Assembly: GCF_000426245.1 (NCBI RefSeq)
Contig: NZ_AUEZ01000018.1
Coordinates: 60,508-124,507, forward strand
Reading direction: 5' to 3'
Source: Bradyrhizobium sp. Ai1a-2
Lineage (GTDB): Bacteria > Pseudomonadota > Alphaproteobacteria > Rhizobiales > Xanthobacteraceae
Length of the DNA stretch: 64,000 nt
A program made the translations under genes and the position numbers. A model generated the notes under the pieces. The model saw nothing but the letters and a program-made list of their open reading frames with translations, was not told the DNA's origin and searched no databases. Positions 1 to 8,761 of this stretch are shown here, piece by piece. Position 1 is the stretch's first letter; every line of letters starts with the position of its first letter.

Positions 1-703
1 CGGTCCAGCCGTCGGACAGGATCTTCACATGCGGCTTGCCAAGATTGATCATCGGCTCGATGGTGAAGAACATGCCGGGCTTCAGCGCCACGCCTTCGCC
101 GGGCCGGCCCACATGGATGATGTTCGGCTCGTCATGGAACATGCGCCCGAGGCCGTGGCCGCAGAAATCGCGCACCACGCTCATGCCCTGCGGCTCGACA
201 TAGCTCTGGATCGCATGGCCGATGTCGCCGGTGGTGGCGCCGGGCTTCACCGCAGCGATGCCGCGCATCATCGCCTCATAGGTCACCTCGATCAGCCGCT
301 CGGCCTTGCGCGCGATCGGGCCGACCGCATACATGCGGCTGGAATCGCCATACCAGCCATCGACGATGAAGGTGACGTCGATATTGACGATGTCGCCTTC
401 CTTCAGCGGACGGTCGCCGGGCATGCCGTGGCAGACCACGTGATTCAGCGACGTGCAGGTCGAATAGCGATAGCCGCGATACATCAGCGTCGCCGGATAG
501 GCGTCATGGCTGAAGGCGAACTCGCGCACGAACTGGTCGATCTTCGAGGTCGGGATTCCCGGCTTGACGATGTCGGTGAGCTCGTCGAGGCATTTTGACA
601 CCAGCGCACCCGCTTTGCGCATGCCGACGAAGCTGCTTTGTCCGTGCAGCTTGATCTGGCCGGTCTTGCGTAGGGAGGTGTCGGTTGCTTCGATATAGCT
701 CAT
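1..703 (-). CDS. map: Methionine aminopeptidase type I (partial, C-terminus beyond window edge)
   Basis: Reading leftward from the ATG at 703, the protein begins MSYIEATDTSLRKTGQIKLH and contains the type I pattern of conserved blocks: a stretch reading YRGYRYSTCTSLNHVVCHG, then GDIVNIDVTFIVDGWYGDSS with the two metal-binding aspartates, then CGHGLGRMFHDEP with the metal-binding histidine, and finally FFTIEPM with a metal-binding glutamate. The family removes the initiator methionine from nascent proteins in the cytosol using two divalent metals. About 234 residues are present, so only the last metal-site glutamate and C-terminus are missing. The plus-strand open frame at 29-598 is a shadow of this gene. 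Upstream is a short gap before the channel gene on the same strand. Confidence 0.93.
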   Translation of the reverse strand, partial: MSYIEATDTSLRKTGQIKLHGQSSFVGMRKAGALVSKCLDELTDIVKPGIPTSKIDQFVREFAFSHDAYPATLMYRGYRYSTCTSLNHVVCHGMPGDRPLKEGDIVNIDVTFIVDGWYGDSSRMYAVGPIARKAERLIEVTYEAMMRGIAAVKPGATTGDIGHAIQSYVEPQGMSVVRDFCGHGLGRMFHDEPNIIHVGRPGEGVALKPGMFFTIEPMINLGKPHVKILSDGWT

Positions 704-816
704 GGGCGGATCATTTGCGGGATGCGGTTCGAGTGGCGGCAATTCACCTAATTTAATGATCGGAGCGGCTAGTGCAAGCCAAGGTTGGGGCCGAAATGGC
801 CTTTCCTGACATGGAT

Positions 817-2130
817 TTAGCTTGAAGTCTCAATCACGGTCTCGACCGGGAGCGCGCCGCGGACCCGAAGTTCCCGCACCGGATAGGGCACGCGGATGCC
901 CTCGCGCTTGAAGGCGTCCCAGAGCGCCAGCATCACGTCGCTTTTGACATTGTCGAGGCCATCGGGGTCGCCAATCCAGAACGTCAGCGAGAATTTCATT
1001 CCGGCCTCGGCGAACTCGGTCAGGATGCAGTTCGGCGGCCTGCCTTTCAAGGCCCGTGGCGCCGCGCCGGCGATCTCGATGGCGAGCTTGCACACCAGCC
1101 GCGGATCGGCGTCGTAATTGGTGCCGAAGGGGATTTTGACCAGCGTGTTCTTGTCGGTATAGGTCCAGTTGACGACCTTCTGCGTCACCAGGTCCTCGTT
1201 CGGGATCAGGAATTCGCGGCCGTCGCCGGCGGCAACCGAGATGTAGCGGGTTTTCATCGCGCTGATGCGCCCCGAACTGTCGCCGATGGTGACGAGGTCG
1301 CCGGGCTTCACCGACTTGTCGGCGAGCAGGATGATGCCCGAGATGAAGTTGGCGACGATCTTCTGCAGGCCGATACCGATACCGACACCGACTGCGCCTG
1401 AGAACACCGCGAGCGCCGAGAGGTTGATGCCGACCGCGCTCAGCGCAATCGCGATCGCGACCACCATCAGCCCGATGCGGATGATCTTGATCAGGAGCAC
1501 CTGGATCGACGGCGTCAGGTCGGTGGCGCGATTGATGCGGCTCTCGACGAAATTGCTCGCGATGTTGCTCAGCCACAGCGCCAGGATCACCAGCGCGCCG
1601 GCCTTGATCAGGAGCAGCGGTGTCAGCCGCAGGCCGCCGATCACGATCGCAACCGAATCCAGCGTTTCCGCCGTCGCATCGAGCTGGCCGATGATGCTGA
1701 GTGCGGCGACGATCCAGGCCGCCGCTGACACCACGCGGACGATGAGGGCGTTGCGGATCACCGATGTCACCAGGCAGATCACCAGCCAGGCTAGCGCCAG
1801 CTTGGCCGAGACCGCGATCAGGTAGCTGCGGCTCGGCCAGGTCGAATGCGCCATCGTGATGCGCGTTGCGATCATCAGGAGTGCGAATACCGCGGTCGAG
1901 GCGCTGCCGACCAGCACGCGCAGGAAATGCCTGAGCGGCAGCGGCAGGTGCGACGCCAGCGTATCCATGTCGATCCGTGCGCGGATCGCGGTGTCGGCCG
2001 CATAGGCGATACCGGCGGCGGCCAGGATGATGCCGAACTGCAGATAGAACCAGGGCGAGGTGACCTCGGCGCCGACCGACCGAGCTGCCATCTGCAGGGC
2101 CTCGATGACGTCCTTCAGGTCCATTTCCAT
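817..2130 (-). CDS. MscS-family mechanosensitive ion channel
   Basis: About 437 residues. Four to five hydrophobic segments occupy roughly residues 25-215, followed by the pore-helix region, rich in Gly and Ala (AVFSGAVGVGIGIGLQKI), then the beta domain (KPGDLVTIGDSSGRI, then REFLIPNEDLV) and the C-terminal domain. This order is diagnostic of MscS channels, which open under membrane tension and release solutes during hypo-osmotic shock. I place the start at the ATG at 2130; a second ATG lies two codons downstream and the frame stays open upstream to 2193, so the N-terminus is uncertain. It is divergent from the K+/H+ antiporter gene, a pairing that fits ion and osmotic homeostasis. Confidence 0.9.
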   Translation of the reverse strand: MEMDLKDVIEALQMAARSVGAEVTSPWFYLQFGIILAAAGIAYAADTAIRARIDMDTLASHLPLPLRHFLRVLVGSASTAVFALLMIATRITMAHSTWPSRSYLIAVSAKLALAWLVICLVTSVIRNALIVRVVSAAAWIVAALSIIGQLDATAETLDSVAIVIGGLRLTPLLLIKAGALVILALWLSNIASNFVESRINRATDLTPSIQVLLIKIIRIGLMVVAIAIALSAVGINLSALAVFSGAVGVGIGIGLQKIVANFISGIILLADKSVKPGDLVTIGDSSGRISAMKTRYISVAAGDGREFLIPNEDLVTQKVVNWTYTDKNTLVKIPFGTNYDADPRLVCKLAIEIAGAAPRALKGRPPNCILTEFAEAGMKFSLTFWIGDPDGLDNVKSDVMLALWDAFKREGIRVPYPVRELRVRGALPVETVIETSS

Positions 2131-2338
2131 CGGCAAAATCTCATGAAGCGCAGATTCGAGCGAATTTGATTCGAACGGTCGGCACGATCCCACAAACGCA
2201 GCGCGCGGGCCATCGCCACAACGAGAGAGCGAAGCGAGGTTGGGTGCAAAACCAGAAGTCCATGTTCAGAAAATGGGTTGGCGTCGAACTGTGGCGACGG
2301 TAAGGATGCGTTGTAACACTTCTCTTCCTTCAAGGCGT

Positions 2339-4132
2339 ATGGCTTCTCTCGATCAGGTCAGCATAGCCATCCTGCTTGGCGCAGTTCTCGTGATGGCCGG
2401 CATCCTGTCGAGCCTGTTGGCGTTGCGCTTTGGCGCCCCGCTGCTGCTGGTGTTCCTCGCGATCGGCGTGCTCGCGGGCGACGCCGGTCCTGGCCATCTG
2501 CAGTTCGACGACGTCCGCACCACCTATCTGGTGGGCTCGGTGGCGCTGGCGCTGATCCTGTTCGACGGCGGACTACGCACCCGTTTCCAGAGCATCCGTG
2601 CCGTGATGGCGCCCTCGATGGTGCTTGCCACCGCCGGCGTGCTGCTGACCGCGCTGATTACGGCCCCGGTCGCCAAATACATGCTCGACCTCTACTGGAC
2701 CGAGGCGCTGCTGGTCGGGGCCGTCGTGGCCTCGACCGACGCGGCGGCGGTATTCCTGTTGGTCCACACCCAGGGCCTGCGCCTGCGCCCGCGCGTCGGC
2801 GCCACGCTCGAGGCGGAAAGCGGCACCAACGATCCCTTCGCGATCTTCCTGACGCTGATGCTGGTGGAGTTCATCTCGCTCGGGGAAAGCTCGGCATCGC
2901 ACATCATCCTGGAATTCGTCCGGGAGGCCCTGCTGGGGGCAATCGTGGGCGTGATCGGCGGCCGGCTGGTCGTGATCGCCATGAACCGCGTCGCTCTGCC
3001 GCAGGGCCTGCACGCGCCGTTCGTGACCACAGCGGCGCTGGTGATCTTCGGCGCAGCGCAGATCGCGCATGCCTCCGGCTTCCTCGCCGTCTATCTCGCC
3101 GGCATCATCATTGGCAACCGCCCGACACGCGCGCACAACTCGGTGGTGACGTTCCTCGACGCCGCCACCTGGCTCGCGCAGATCGTGATGTTCGTCCTGC
3201 TCGGGCTGCTGGTATCGCCGCATCGCCTGCTCGACAGCGTCGGCCCCTCGATCGTGGTGGCGCTGGCGCTGATGCTGCTGGCGCGACCGCTCGCGGTCTT
3301 CGCCTGCCTGGCGCCATTCCGCTTCAACTGGCGTGAGAAGGTGTTCATCGCCTGGACCGGGCTGCGCGGTGCGGTGGCGATCTTCCTCGCCTCGATCCCG
3401 ATGCTGGTGGGCCTGTCGAAGGCCTATCTCTATTTCGACGTCGCCTTTGTCGTCGTCGTCATTTCGCTTTTGCTGCAGGGCTGGACCCTGGGGCCGGCGG
3501 CGCGTCGGCTGCACGTGGCGCTGCCGCGCGCCGACCGTGGCCCGCGGCGCGTCGAACTGGATCTACCCGGCCAGCTCGAGCAGCAATTGGTCGGCTATCC
3601 CGTCGGCGCGAAAAGTCTGTTCTTCCGCCGCGGACTGCTGCCGTCGTGGTCGAAGCCGACGCTGGTGATCCGCGATGAGAACATCCTGTCGCCCGCCGAG
3701 GCCGACCCGATCGCGCCAGGCGACTACCTCTATCTGCTGGCGCCGCCGGAGCGGGCCGAAGCGCTCGACCGCTTCTTCGTCGACATGCCGCCAAGCACGG
3801 CACCCGATCCGCATCTGCTCGGCGACTTCGTCGTCTCCGGCGAGCATACGCTCGGTGAGCTCGCGGAGATTTACGGCGTGACTGTCGATGAGGACCAGAA
3901 GCAGCTGACATTGTCGGACTATTTCGACATCCATCTCGACCGCGCCCCGAAGGAAGGCGCGGAGCTCGCGCTGGATAGCATCGTGCTGGTCGCGCGCAGC
4001 CTCGGTGGCGGCAGGGTCAATGTCGTCGGTCTGCGCCTGCCGGAGGACGAGGAGCCGGCCGCACCGCCGACCCGGCTGCAGCGGTTCAAGCGCAAGCTCG
4101 CCGGGGTCTGGGCATCGGTCGCGGGAGTTTAG
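2339..4132 (+). CDS. Potassium/proton antiporter, CPA1 (CvrA/NhaP2-like)
   Basis: About 597 residues from the ATG at 2339, which has AAGG just upstream; the frame is open further upstream but without signal. Twelve or more membrane segments fill residues 1-395, including the CPA1 signatures STDAAAVF and ESGTNDP, whose acidic pair is the ion-binding site. A cytoplasmic TrkA-C (RCK-C) domain follows at about 400-485 and a CorC/HlyC-like domain at about 495-575, the arrangement of CvrA/NhaP2 proteins that exchange K+ for H+. Length agrees with the family. A repeat and hairpin follow the stop codon directly. Confidence 0.92.
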   Translation: MASLDQVSIAILLGAVLVMAGILSSLLALRFGAPLLLVFLAIGVLAGDAGPGHLQFDDVRTTYLVGSVALALILFDGGLRTRFQSIRAVMAPSMVLATAGVLLTALITAPVAKYMLDLYWTEALLVGAVVASTDAAAVFLLVHTQGLRLRPRVGATLEAESGTNDPFAIFLTLMLVEFISLGESSASHIILEFVREALLGAIVGVIGGRLVVIAMNRVALPQGLHAPFVTTAALVIFGAAQIAHASGFLAVYLAGIIIGNRPTRAHNSVVTFLDAATWLAQIVMFVLLGLLVSPHRLLDSVGPSIVVALALMLLARPLAVFACLAPFRFNWREKVFIAWTGLRGAVAIFLASIPMLVGLSKAYLYFDVAFVVVVISLLLQGWTLGPAARRLHVALPRADRGPRRVELDLPGQLEQQLVGYPVGAKSLFFRRGLLPSWSKPTLVIRDENILSPAEADPIAPGDYLYLLAPPERAEALDRFFVDMPPSTAPDPHLLGDFVVSGEHTLGELAEIYGVTVDEDQKQLTLSDYFDIHLDRAPKEGAELALDSIVLVARSLGGGRVNVVGLRLPEDEEPAAPPTRLQRFKRKLAGVWASVAGV

Positions 4133-4133
4133 G

Positions 4134-4177
4134 GCGTTTTCGAGCGAAGTGGAAACCGGTTCGCGTGAAGAAAACGC
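4134..4177. repeat. Intergenic palindromic repeat, family A
   Basis: Terminal arms GCGTTTTC (4134-4141) and GAAAACGC (4170-4177) are perfect inverted repeats enclosing a body with the core CGAAGTGGAAACCGGTTCGC. A near-identical copy with the same arms lies at 57308-57351. The core resembles part of family B (GTGGGAACCGGTTTTCC), so the two may be mosaics of one element. The element begins right after the antiporter stop codon. Confidence 0.8.
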
Positions 4178-4191
4178 GTCAAAACAAAAAT

Positions 4192-4235
4192 CTAGAGCTT
4201 CGGTTCTGATTCCATCAGAACCGAAAAGGCTCTAG
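4192..4235 (+). terminator. Strong hairpin downstream of antiporter gene, likely terminator
   Basis: TTCGGTTCTGAT (4199-4210), a TCC loop and ATCAGAACCGAA (4214-4225) form a perfect 12-bp stem. Outer arms CTAGAGC (4192-4198) and GCTCTAG (4229-4235) extend it. There is no long T tract, so termination on the plus strand is inferred from stem strength and position. It may also be part of the adjacent repeat mosaic. Confidence 0.6.
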
Positions 4236-4258
4236 GGCCTCGCATCAGCAGCGTAGGC

Positions 4259-5047
4259 TCATCTTCGGAGCAAGCTCGCATCGTTCGCGAAGCTCCTGAT
4301 CAATTCGCTGAGGTCGTCCTCGGCCGATGTGGTGCTGTCGTTTCCATTATCCGGATTCGGCTCAGGGCGGGCCTCAGGTGCGCTCTGGACGCGTTGAGCC
4401 GCGGCGGCTGCCCCGGTGCGGACATCGGGTGTTGCGGGCGGCACCACAGCGACCTTCGGCGCGTGGATCCTGGGTGGTCTGCGATCCGGCTCGATCCGCG
4501 CGAGCGGCGATCCCGGCTCATGATTAGCATCGATCGATGGCTGACGCACTTCGGGCGGTTGCGCCGCTGGCGCGGATTCCTTTCGTGCCGCTTTCGCGAC
4601 GATCTCGTTGACGATCGCAGCGAGGCGGCTCTTGTCGGGCTTGGCAAGATAGCTGCTGGCGAATTCATCGACATGGTGCTGGCCGTAGTCGGACAGCACC
4701 TCCGCCAGTCGCGCCAGATCGGGATCGCTCTCGATCAGGCGGCGCCATGTTTCCTTGTCGTAAGCAGAGGCATCGGCGCCCATGGCCGCTTGCGGTGCCG
4801 TCAAGGGTGGAGGTTCCGGAGTGAACGCGGCATTTTCCGCGTGGGCCGCAGGTGTCTCCGCAAGTGCGACAGCCGGCCTTGGACGCGCATCGAGGCCTGC
4901 GACGCCCTCCGCCTTGCGCCGCTTCCGCTCGCCGACCTGCAGCGACACCAGGCCGATGCCCATCAACAGAAAGCCGAGAGCGGCCCAGGCCACCGACAGG
5001 CACAGGACGAATCCTGCGACCAGCAAAACCCAACCAGCAATACGCAT
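4259..5047 (-). CDS. Hypothetical membrane protein with long charged C-terminal region
   Basis: 262 residues from the ATG at 5047, chosen because AGAAAGG lies about six bases upstream and because it places MRIAGWVLL at the N-terminus of the first membrane span. Two closely spaced hydrophobic helices occupy about residues 1-40, followed by a basic stretch (GERKRRKAEG) and a low-complexity, Pro/Ala-rich, probably disordered tail of some 200 residues. A conserved-looking block ETWRRLIESDPDLARLAEVL lies in the middle of the tail. I do not recognise the family; topology suggests an inner-membrane anchor with a cytoplasmic tail. Confidence 0.7.
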   Translation of the reverse strand: MRIAGWVLLVAGFVLCLSVAWAALGFLLMGIGLVSLQVGERKRRKAEGVAGLDARPRPAVALAETPAAHAENAAFTPEPPPLTAPQAAMGADASAYDKETWRRLIESDPDLARLAEVLSDYGQHHVDEFASSYLAKPDKSRLAAIVNEIVAKAARKESAPAAQPPEVRQPSIDANHEPGSPLARIEPDRRPPRIHAPKVAVVPPATPDVRTGAAAAAQRVQSAPEARPEPNPDNGNDSTTSAEDDLSELIRSFANDASLLRR

Positions 5048-5148
5048 GACGCGCCTTTCTTCCGGCAACAATCTGGCGCGATCGGGCGGATTTGGCAAAT
5101 CGACAAGCTTTTGTCACGGGATCATGACCCCATCAGACGGAATCGGAC

Positions 5149-5217
5149 CATGATCTCATCTCCTTGTTTGCGCGTGACCTTTTCGGAAAGCCGGTTTCCA
5201 CTTTTCCGGATGATGCT
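5149..5217. repeat. Intergenic repeat, family B copy
   Basis: Contains CATGATCTCA at one end and, in reverse orientation, the body GGTTTCCACTTTTCCGGATG, matching the reverse complement of the family B copies at 43454-43500 and 54845-54913. The gap 5048-5429 otherwise shows nothing apart from the PepSY gene ribosome binding site. Confidence 0.7.
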
Positions 5218-5429
5218 TTAAGGCCAACGGATCCGTGATCGAAGTGGCCGACATCTTCCGGCCATGGTCCTGCACAGGAGCGCGGGGAAACCGTCCCATT
5301 GTCGCCAATCGGCGGCCAACGAGTGGTCGCAACCGCTGCTGATCAGCCACTTTCGCTGGGAACTGGGAACCAATACGCCTCGAGGGCTGTTGGTGCCTGC
5401 CGTAACGAACCTTCACCAGGAGTGGCCCC

Positions 5430-5684
5430 ATGCGAAAATTCATCCTCCCGATGATCGTGGTTATGACCCTTGGGATTGCGACACAGGCCAGCGCTTATGA
5501 TTCTGGCGATCTCATATCGATGCAGAGAGCACTGGCGATCGCGACCGATCTCGGTCTTGTAACGGTATCTCACACCGAATTTGCCGGTTATGAATGGCAA
5601 ATCGAGGGGCGGGACATCCAAGGCCAATACATCGAAGTCGATGTCGACGCCCGCACCGGTGCGGTACTCAACGTCGACCGATAA
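5430..5684 (+). CDS. Small exported PepSY-domain protein
   Basis: 84 residues. A signal peptide of about 22 residues (MRKFILPMIVVMTLGIATQA, cleavage after ASA) precedes one PepSY unit of about 60 residues: RALAIATDLGLVTVSHTEFA, then YEWQIEG and YIEVDVDARTGAVLNVDR. The last block, with a D-x-x-T-G turn, is the typical PepSY C-terminal strand. PepSY domains are thought to be inhibitory or ligand-binding modules in the periplasm; no partner protease is visible here. CAGGAG sits about nine bases before the ATG. It is a single gene, flanked by repeats on both sides. Confidence 0.82.
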   Translation: MRKFILPMIVVMTLGIATQASAYDSGDLISMQRALAIATDLGLVTVSHTEFAGYEWQIEGRDIQGQYIEVDVDARTGAVLNVDR

Positions 5685-5708
5685 ACCTGCGAGGTGCCGC
5701 TTGATGCG

Positions 5709-5852
5709 CCCTCGCCCCTTGTGGGAGAGGGCTACTCCGGCGTGAGCACGAACTCGCTTGGGTGAGGGGTCTCTCTCCACGCGCACCGTGCCCGCGGCGA
5801 CGACCCCTCATCCGGCGCTTCGCGCCACCTTCTCCCACAACGGGAGAAGGGA
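5709..5852. repeat. Intergenic repeat, family E (CTCTCCC-type)
   Basis: The arms read CCCTCGCCCCTTGTGGGAGA at the left and CACCTTCTCCCACAACGGGA at the right, with an internal GGGTGAGGGG / CCCCTCATCC pair. This two-level inverted repeat occurs again at 17327-17444 and, remarkably, inside a coding region at 44354-44524. It lies between the convergent PepSY and modC genes, where it could act as a bidirectional terminator. Confidence 0.75.
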
Positions 5853-5864
5853 AGATGACCGAAA

Positions 5865-6536
5865 TCACTTCGGGCTTGCCGTCAGCACCTTCACGCCGCC
5901 GAACGCGGTCACTTCTCCGCGACGCAGCATCACGATCTGCGTCGCGAGCTGGCGCAGTTCGGCGGCGTCGTGGCTGACATAGACCATGGGTATGCCCTCG
6001 TCGCGCAGCCGGATCAGATAAGGCAGGATCTCCACCTTCCGCCCTTCGTCGAGCGAGCCCAGCGGTTCGTCGAGCAGCAACAGGCGCGGCTTCGACAACA
6101 GCGCGCGTCCAAGCGCGACGCGCTGACGCTCGCCGCCGGAAAGCTTTCCAGGACGACGGTCCATGAGATGGCCGATGTCGAGCAGGTCGGTGACGCGGCT
6201 GCGTTGCGCCGGATCATCCGGCAGGTGGTTCATGCGCCGCCCGTAATCGAGATTCTGTTGCACGTTGAGATGCGGAAACAGCCGCGCATCCTGGAACACA
6301 TAGCCGATGCGGCGCCGGTAGGGCGGCACATGCACGCGCGCTTCGGTGTCGTCGAGCGTCTCGCCATCGAGCGAGATGATGCCGCGGTCCGGCTTCAGCA
6401 GTCCCGCGATCATGTTGATGAGCGAGGTCTTGCCGGCGCCCGACGCGCCGAACAGGCCGGTGACGCGGCCTTCGCTGGTGAAGGCGGCCGAGAGCGTGAA
6501 TTCGCCAAGGTGCTTGGTGACGTCGACGCGCAGCAT
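5865..6536 (-). CDS. modC: Molybdate ABC transporter ATP-binding protein, short form without Mop domain
   Basis: 223 residues from the ATG at 6536. Walker A GASGAGKT is at residues 30-37, the signature LSGGERQRVALGRAL and Walker B LLLLDEPLGSLD follow, and the H-loop reads YVSHDAAEL. The protein energises molybdate import through ModB. Usual ModC proteins are about 350-360 residues with a C-terminal Mop/TOBE domain; this one ends right after the nucleotide-binding domain, and a separate molbindin gene lies at the head of the same cluster. The stop codon of modB is two bases upstream of this start, so the two are translationally linked. The frame is open further upstream inside modB, but that extension is spurious. 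Confidence 0.92.
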   Translation of the reverse strand: MLRVDVTKHLGEFTLSAAFTSEGRVTGLFGASGAGKTSLINMIAGLLKPDRGIISLDGETLDDTEARVHVPPYRRRIGYVFQDARLFPHLNVQQNLDYGRRMNHLPDDPAQRSRVTDLLDIGHLMDRRPGKLSGGERQRVALGRALLSKPRLLLLDEPLGSLDEGRKVEILPYLIRLRDEGIPMVYVSHDAAELRQLATQIVMLRRGEVTAFGGVKVLTASPK

Positions 6537-6538
6537 GG

Positions 6539-7234
6539 TCAGTTTCCGTGCAGCCGCCTTGTCGCGCGGCGCGCGAACCATTCCGATGCGACAAGCGCGC
6601 TCATCGCGATCACAATGGAGATGATGACGAGCCGCCCCGCCGCAAGGTCGCCGTCGGGCGTCTGGATCAGCGAATAGATCGCCGACGAGATGGTCTGGGT
6701 CTCGCCCGGGATGTTGGAGACGAAGGTGATGGTCGCGCCGAACTCGCCGATCGCCTTGGCGAAGCCGAGCACCATGCCGGCGAGCACGCCCGGCAGCGCC
6801 AGCGGCAAGGTCACGGTCAGGAACACCTGCCACGGCGCCGCGCCCAGCGTTCCTGCCGCCTGCTCCAGTCGCCGGTCGACGGCCTCGATCGACAGCCGGA
6901 TCGGCCGCACCAATAGTGGAAACGACATCACGCCGCAGGCGAGCGCCGCACCGGTCCAGCGGAATGCGAACACAATGCCGAGATGATCGGCAAGCCAGGC
7001 GCCGAGAAAGCCGCGGCGGCCGAGCGCGAGCAGCAGGAGATAGCCGGTGACAACGGGTGGCAGCACCAGCGGCAGATGCACGAGTGCGTCGAGCATCGAT
7101 TTGCCCCAGAAGTCACGGCGCGCCAACAGCCACGCCAGCGCGATCCCCAAGGGGGTCGCGACCAGCGTTGCGACGATGGCGACCCGCAGCGACAGCAGGA
7201 TCGCCGTCCACTCGGTCGGCGAAATCTCGAACAC
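6539..7234 (-). CDS. modB: Molybdate ABC transporter permease
   Basis: 231 residues with five or six membrane spans. The permease EAA loop is visible as EQAAGTLGAAPWQVFLTVTL followed by PLALPGVLAG and GFAKAIGEFGAT, the characteristic ModB sequence. It forms the inner-membrane channel for molybdate. It lies between modA (38 bases upstream, the gap containing a repeat remnant) and modC (two bases downstream), all on the minus strand. Confidence 0.94.
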   Translation of the reverse strand: MFEISPTEWTAILLSLRVAIVATLVATPLGIALAWLLARRDFWGKSMLDALVHLPLVLPPVVTGYLLLLALGRRGFLGAWLADHLGIVFAFRWTGAALACGVMSFPLLVRPIRLSIEAVDRRLEQAAGTLGAAPWQVFLTVTLPLALPGVLAGMVLGFAKAIGEFGATITFVSNIPGETQTISSAIYSLIQTPDGDLAAGRLVIISIVIAMSALVASEWFARRATRRLHGN

Positions 7235-7242
7235 GTTGGCTC

Positions 7243-7270
7243 AGATCATGCTTCCACTTTTCCGGATCAT
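7243..7270. repeat. Short family B repeat remnant between modA and modB
   Basis: GATCATGCTTCC joined to ACTTTTCCGGATCAT is a shortened, internally deleted version of the family B element, with arms GATCATG and CGGATCAT. It fills nearly the whole modA-modB gap, so it could form a small hairpin in the operon transcript. Confidence 0.6.
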
Positions 7271-7272
7271 AC

Positions 7273-8058
7273 TCAGGTCGTCGGCGTGATCAGGAACTTG
7301 AAGCCGTACTTCTCGAGGATCGTCTTTGCCGCCGACGATTTCAGGAAGTTGAGGTACTCGGCGGCCTCGGGCTTTGCCGTCGTCGTCGCCGCAACCGGAT
7401 AGATGATCGCGGGATGGCTGTCGGCAGGGAAGGTGCCGACGATCTTCACGCCGGGCTCGACCTTGGCGTCGGTCGAATAGACGATGCCGAGCACGGCCTC
7501 GCCGCGGGCGACCAGCGTCAGCGCCGCGCGCACGCTTTCGGCCATCGCGAATTTCGGCTCGGCCGCCTGCCAGGCGCCGAGCTTCTCCAGCGCCGCCTTG
7601 GCGTATTTGCCGACCGGCACGGCCTTGACGTCGCCGGTCGCGATCCTGCCGTCGCCGGCAAGTTTGGCGAGGTCGAAGCCGGGGCCGATATTGACGTTAT
7701 CAATCTTGGAGTCCTTCGGCGCGATCAGCACGATGCTGTTGCCGAGCAGATTGACCCGCGTCGCCTCGTTGATGTTCTTCTGCTTGATCGCGTAGTCCAT
7801 CCAGTCGGTGTCGGCGGAGACGAACACGTCGGCCGGCGCGCCCTGCTCGATCTGTTTCGCCAATGCCGAGCTGGCGGCATAGCTCGCATTGACCTTGACG
7901 CCGGTCTTGGCGGTGTAGGCGGCGTCGATGTCGTCGAGCGCGTTCTTCATCGAGGCGGCCGCGAACACGGTCAGCGTCTTCTCCTGCGCGTTCGCGGGTA
8001 GGGCGGCTGAAGCCAGCACAAGGACAAAGGCGGCGACAATTCCGGCAAGGCGGTTCAT
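7273..8058 (-). CDS. modA: Molybdate ABC transporter periplasmic binding protein
   Basis: 261 residues with a clear signal peptide (MNRLAGIVAAFVLVLASAAL, cleavage near NAQ-E). The mature protein starts with LTVFAAASMKNALDDI, the ModA/WtpA signature whose Ser and Ala main chain bind the oxyanion, followed by ASSALAKQIEQGAPADVFVS and, near the C-terminus, YPVAATTTAKPEAAEYLNFL. It binds molybdate (or tungstate) in the periplasm and delivers it to ModBC. GGAGCG lies upstream of the ATG. It is first in a modA-modB-modC run, about 190 bases after the secreted protein gene on the same strand. Confidence 0.95.
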   Translation of the reverse strand: MNRLAGIVAAFVLVLASAALPANAQEKTLTVFAAASMKNALDDIDAAYTAKTGVKVNASYAASSALAKQIEQGAPADVFVSADTDWMDYAIKQKNINEATRVNLLGNSIVLIAPKDSKIDNVNIGPGFDLAKLAGDGRIATGDVKAVPVGKYAKAALEKLGAWQAAEPKFAMAESVRAALTLVARGEAVLGIVYSTDAKVEPGVKIVGTFPADSHPAIIYPVAATTTAKPEAAEYLNFLKSSAAKTILEKYGFKFLITPTT

Positions 8059-8249
8059 GGCAAGCGCTCCATCACGTCCGCAGGCGCACGCATCGCGCGC
8101 ACTTCGGGCGTTGGTTGAATCGGTAAGGATTGCGACAGACGGAAGCGCCGTTCCGGGTGACCCCGAGGCTTACGGCCGTCGGGGATATCGCGACGAGAAC
8201 ATAACAGGCTGGTCGCGCGGGTAAAGGCGACCGTTTGTCTGTTTGCCCG

Positions 8250-8759
8250 TCATTCGCTCGGCAATATCGCGACCGAGATCGAATTCTCTCTGGCACCGCT
8301 GATCTGCAGCACGAATGGGCTGGCGGAAAGCTCGAATTTCACCGTCTTGCGGATACCATCGCAGTCGGTGGCGCCGCTGAACGCCTTGGGCTTGAGGAAA
8401 TGGCCATCCTGCGCCACGTCCAACCAAGCGCCGGATGACAGGCTGATCGTGTAGACGCCGGCCTTGGGCGCGTTCTTGAAGCTGGTGAAGCCGGCAAAGG
8501 TGCCGTCCTTCGGTGCCCGCTCCGGCGGCGTCGGCAGCTTTGCATCGGCCGGCGCCACCAGTGCCAGCGTAAAGCCGCCCGCAGGTATTGCCGCGAACTC
8601 GTTGCCCGATGTCAATTTGGCGCGATCGGGCGCGGTCAGTGCGGCGCGCTCGCGATTGATCGGCCATTTGAACTTGTCGCAGCCGCTCGGTTCTTCCGCG
8701 GCAAGGGCAGGTCCACTGCCGAGCAGTAGCAACGCAACCAGAACAGATGTCCGCCGCAT
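8250..8759 (-). CDS. Uncharacterised exported protein in the molybdate cluster
   Basis: 169 residues. A signal peptide covers about residues 1-20 (MRRTSVLVALLLLGSGPALA). The mature part contains one Cys early (EEPSGCDKFKWPI) and one late (ATDCDGIRKTVKFEL), possibly a disulphide, and is rich in beta-strand-like sequence ending PFVLQISGARENSISVAILP. I do not recognise a named family. The molbindin gene ends two bases before this start, so the two are almost certainly co-transcribed, which links an extracytoplasmic protein to molybdenum handling. It could be a periplasmic metal or oxyanion accessory factor; that is inference from context only. Confidence 0.8.
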   Translation of the reverse strand: MRRTSVLVALLLLGSGPALAAEEPSGCDKFKWPINRERAALTAPDRAKLTSGNEFAAIPAGGFTLALVAPADAKLPTPPERAPKDGTFAGFTSFKNAPKAGVYTISLSSGAWLDVAQDGHFLKPKAFSGATDCDGIRKTVKFELSASPFVLQISGARENSISVAILPSE

Positions 8760-8761
8760 GA

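Noticed and set aside
5865..6833. Longer modC frame starting inside modB
   Set aside because: The ModC domain begins exactly at the ATG at 6536; the upstream residues are an out-of-frame reading of modB.
8059..8249. ModE-type operator in front of modA
   Set aside because: I found no ATAT-type inverted repeat resembling a ModE box in this gap.
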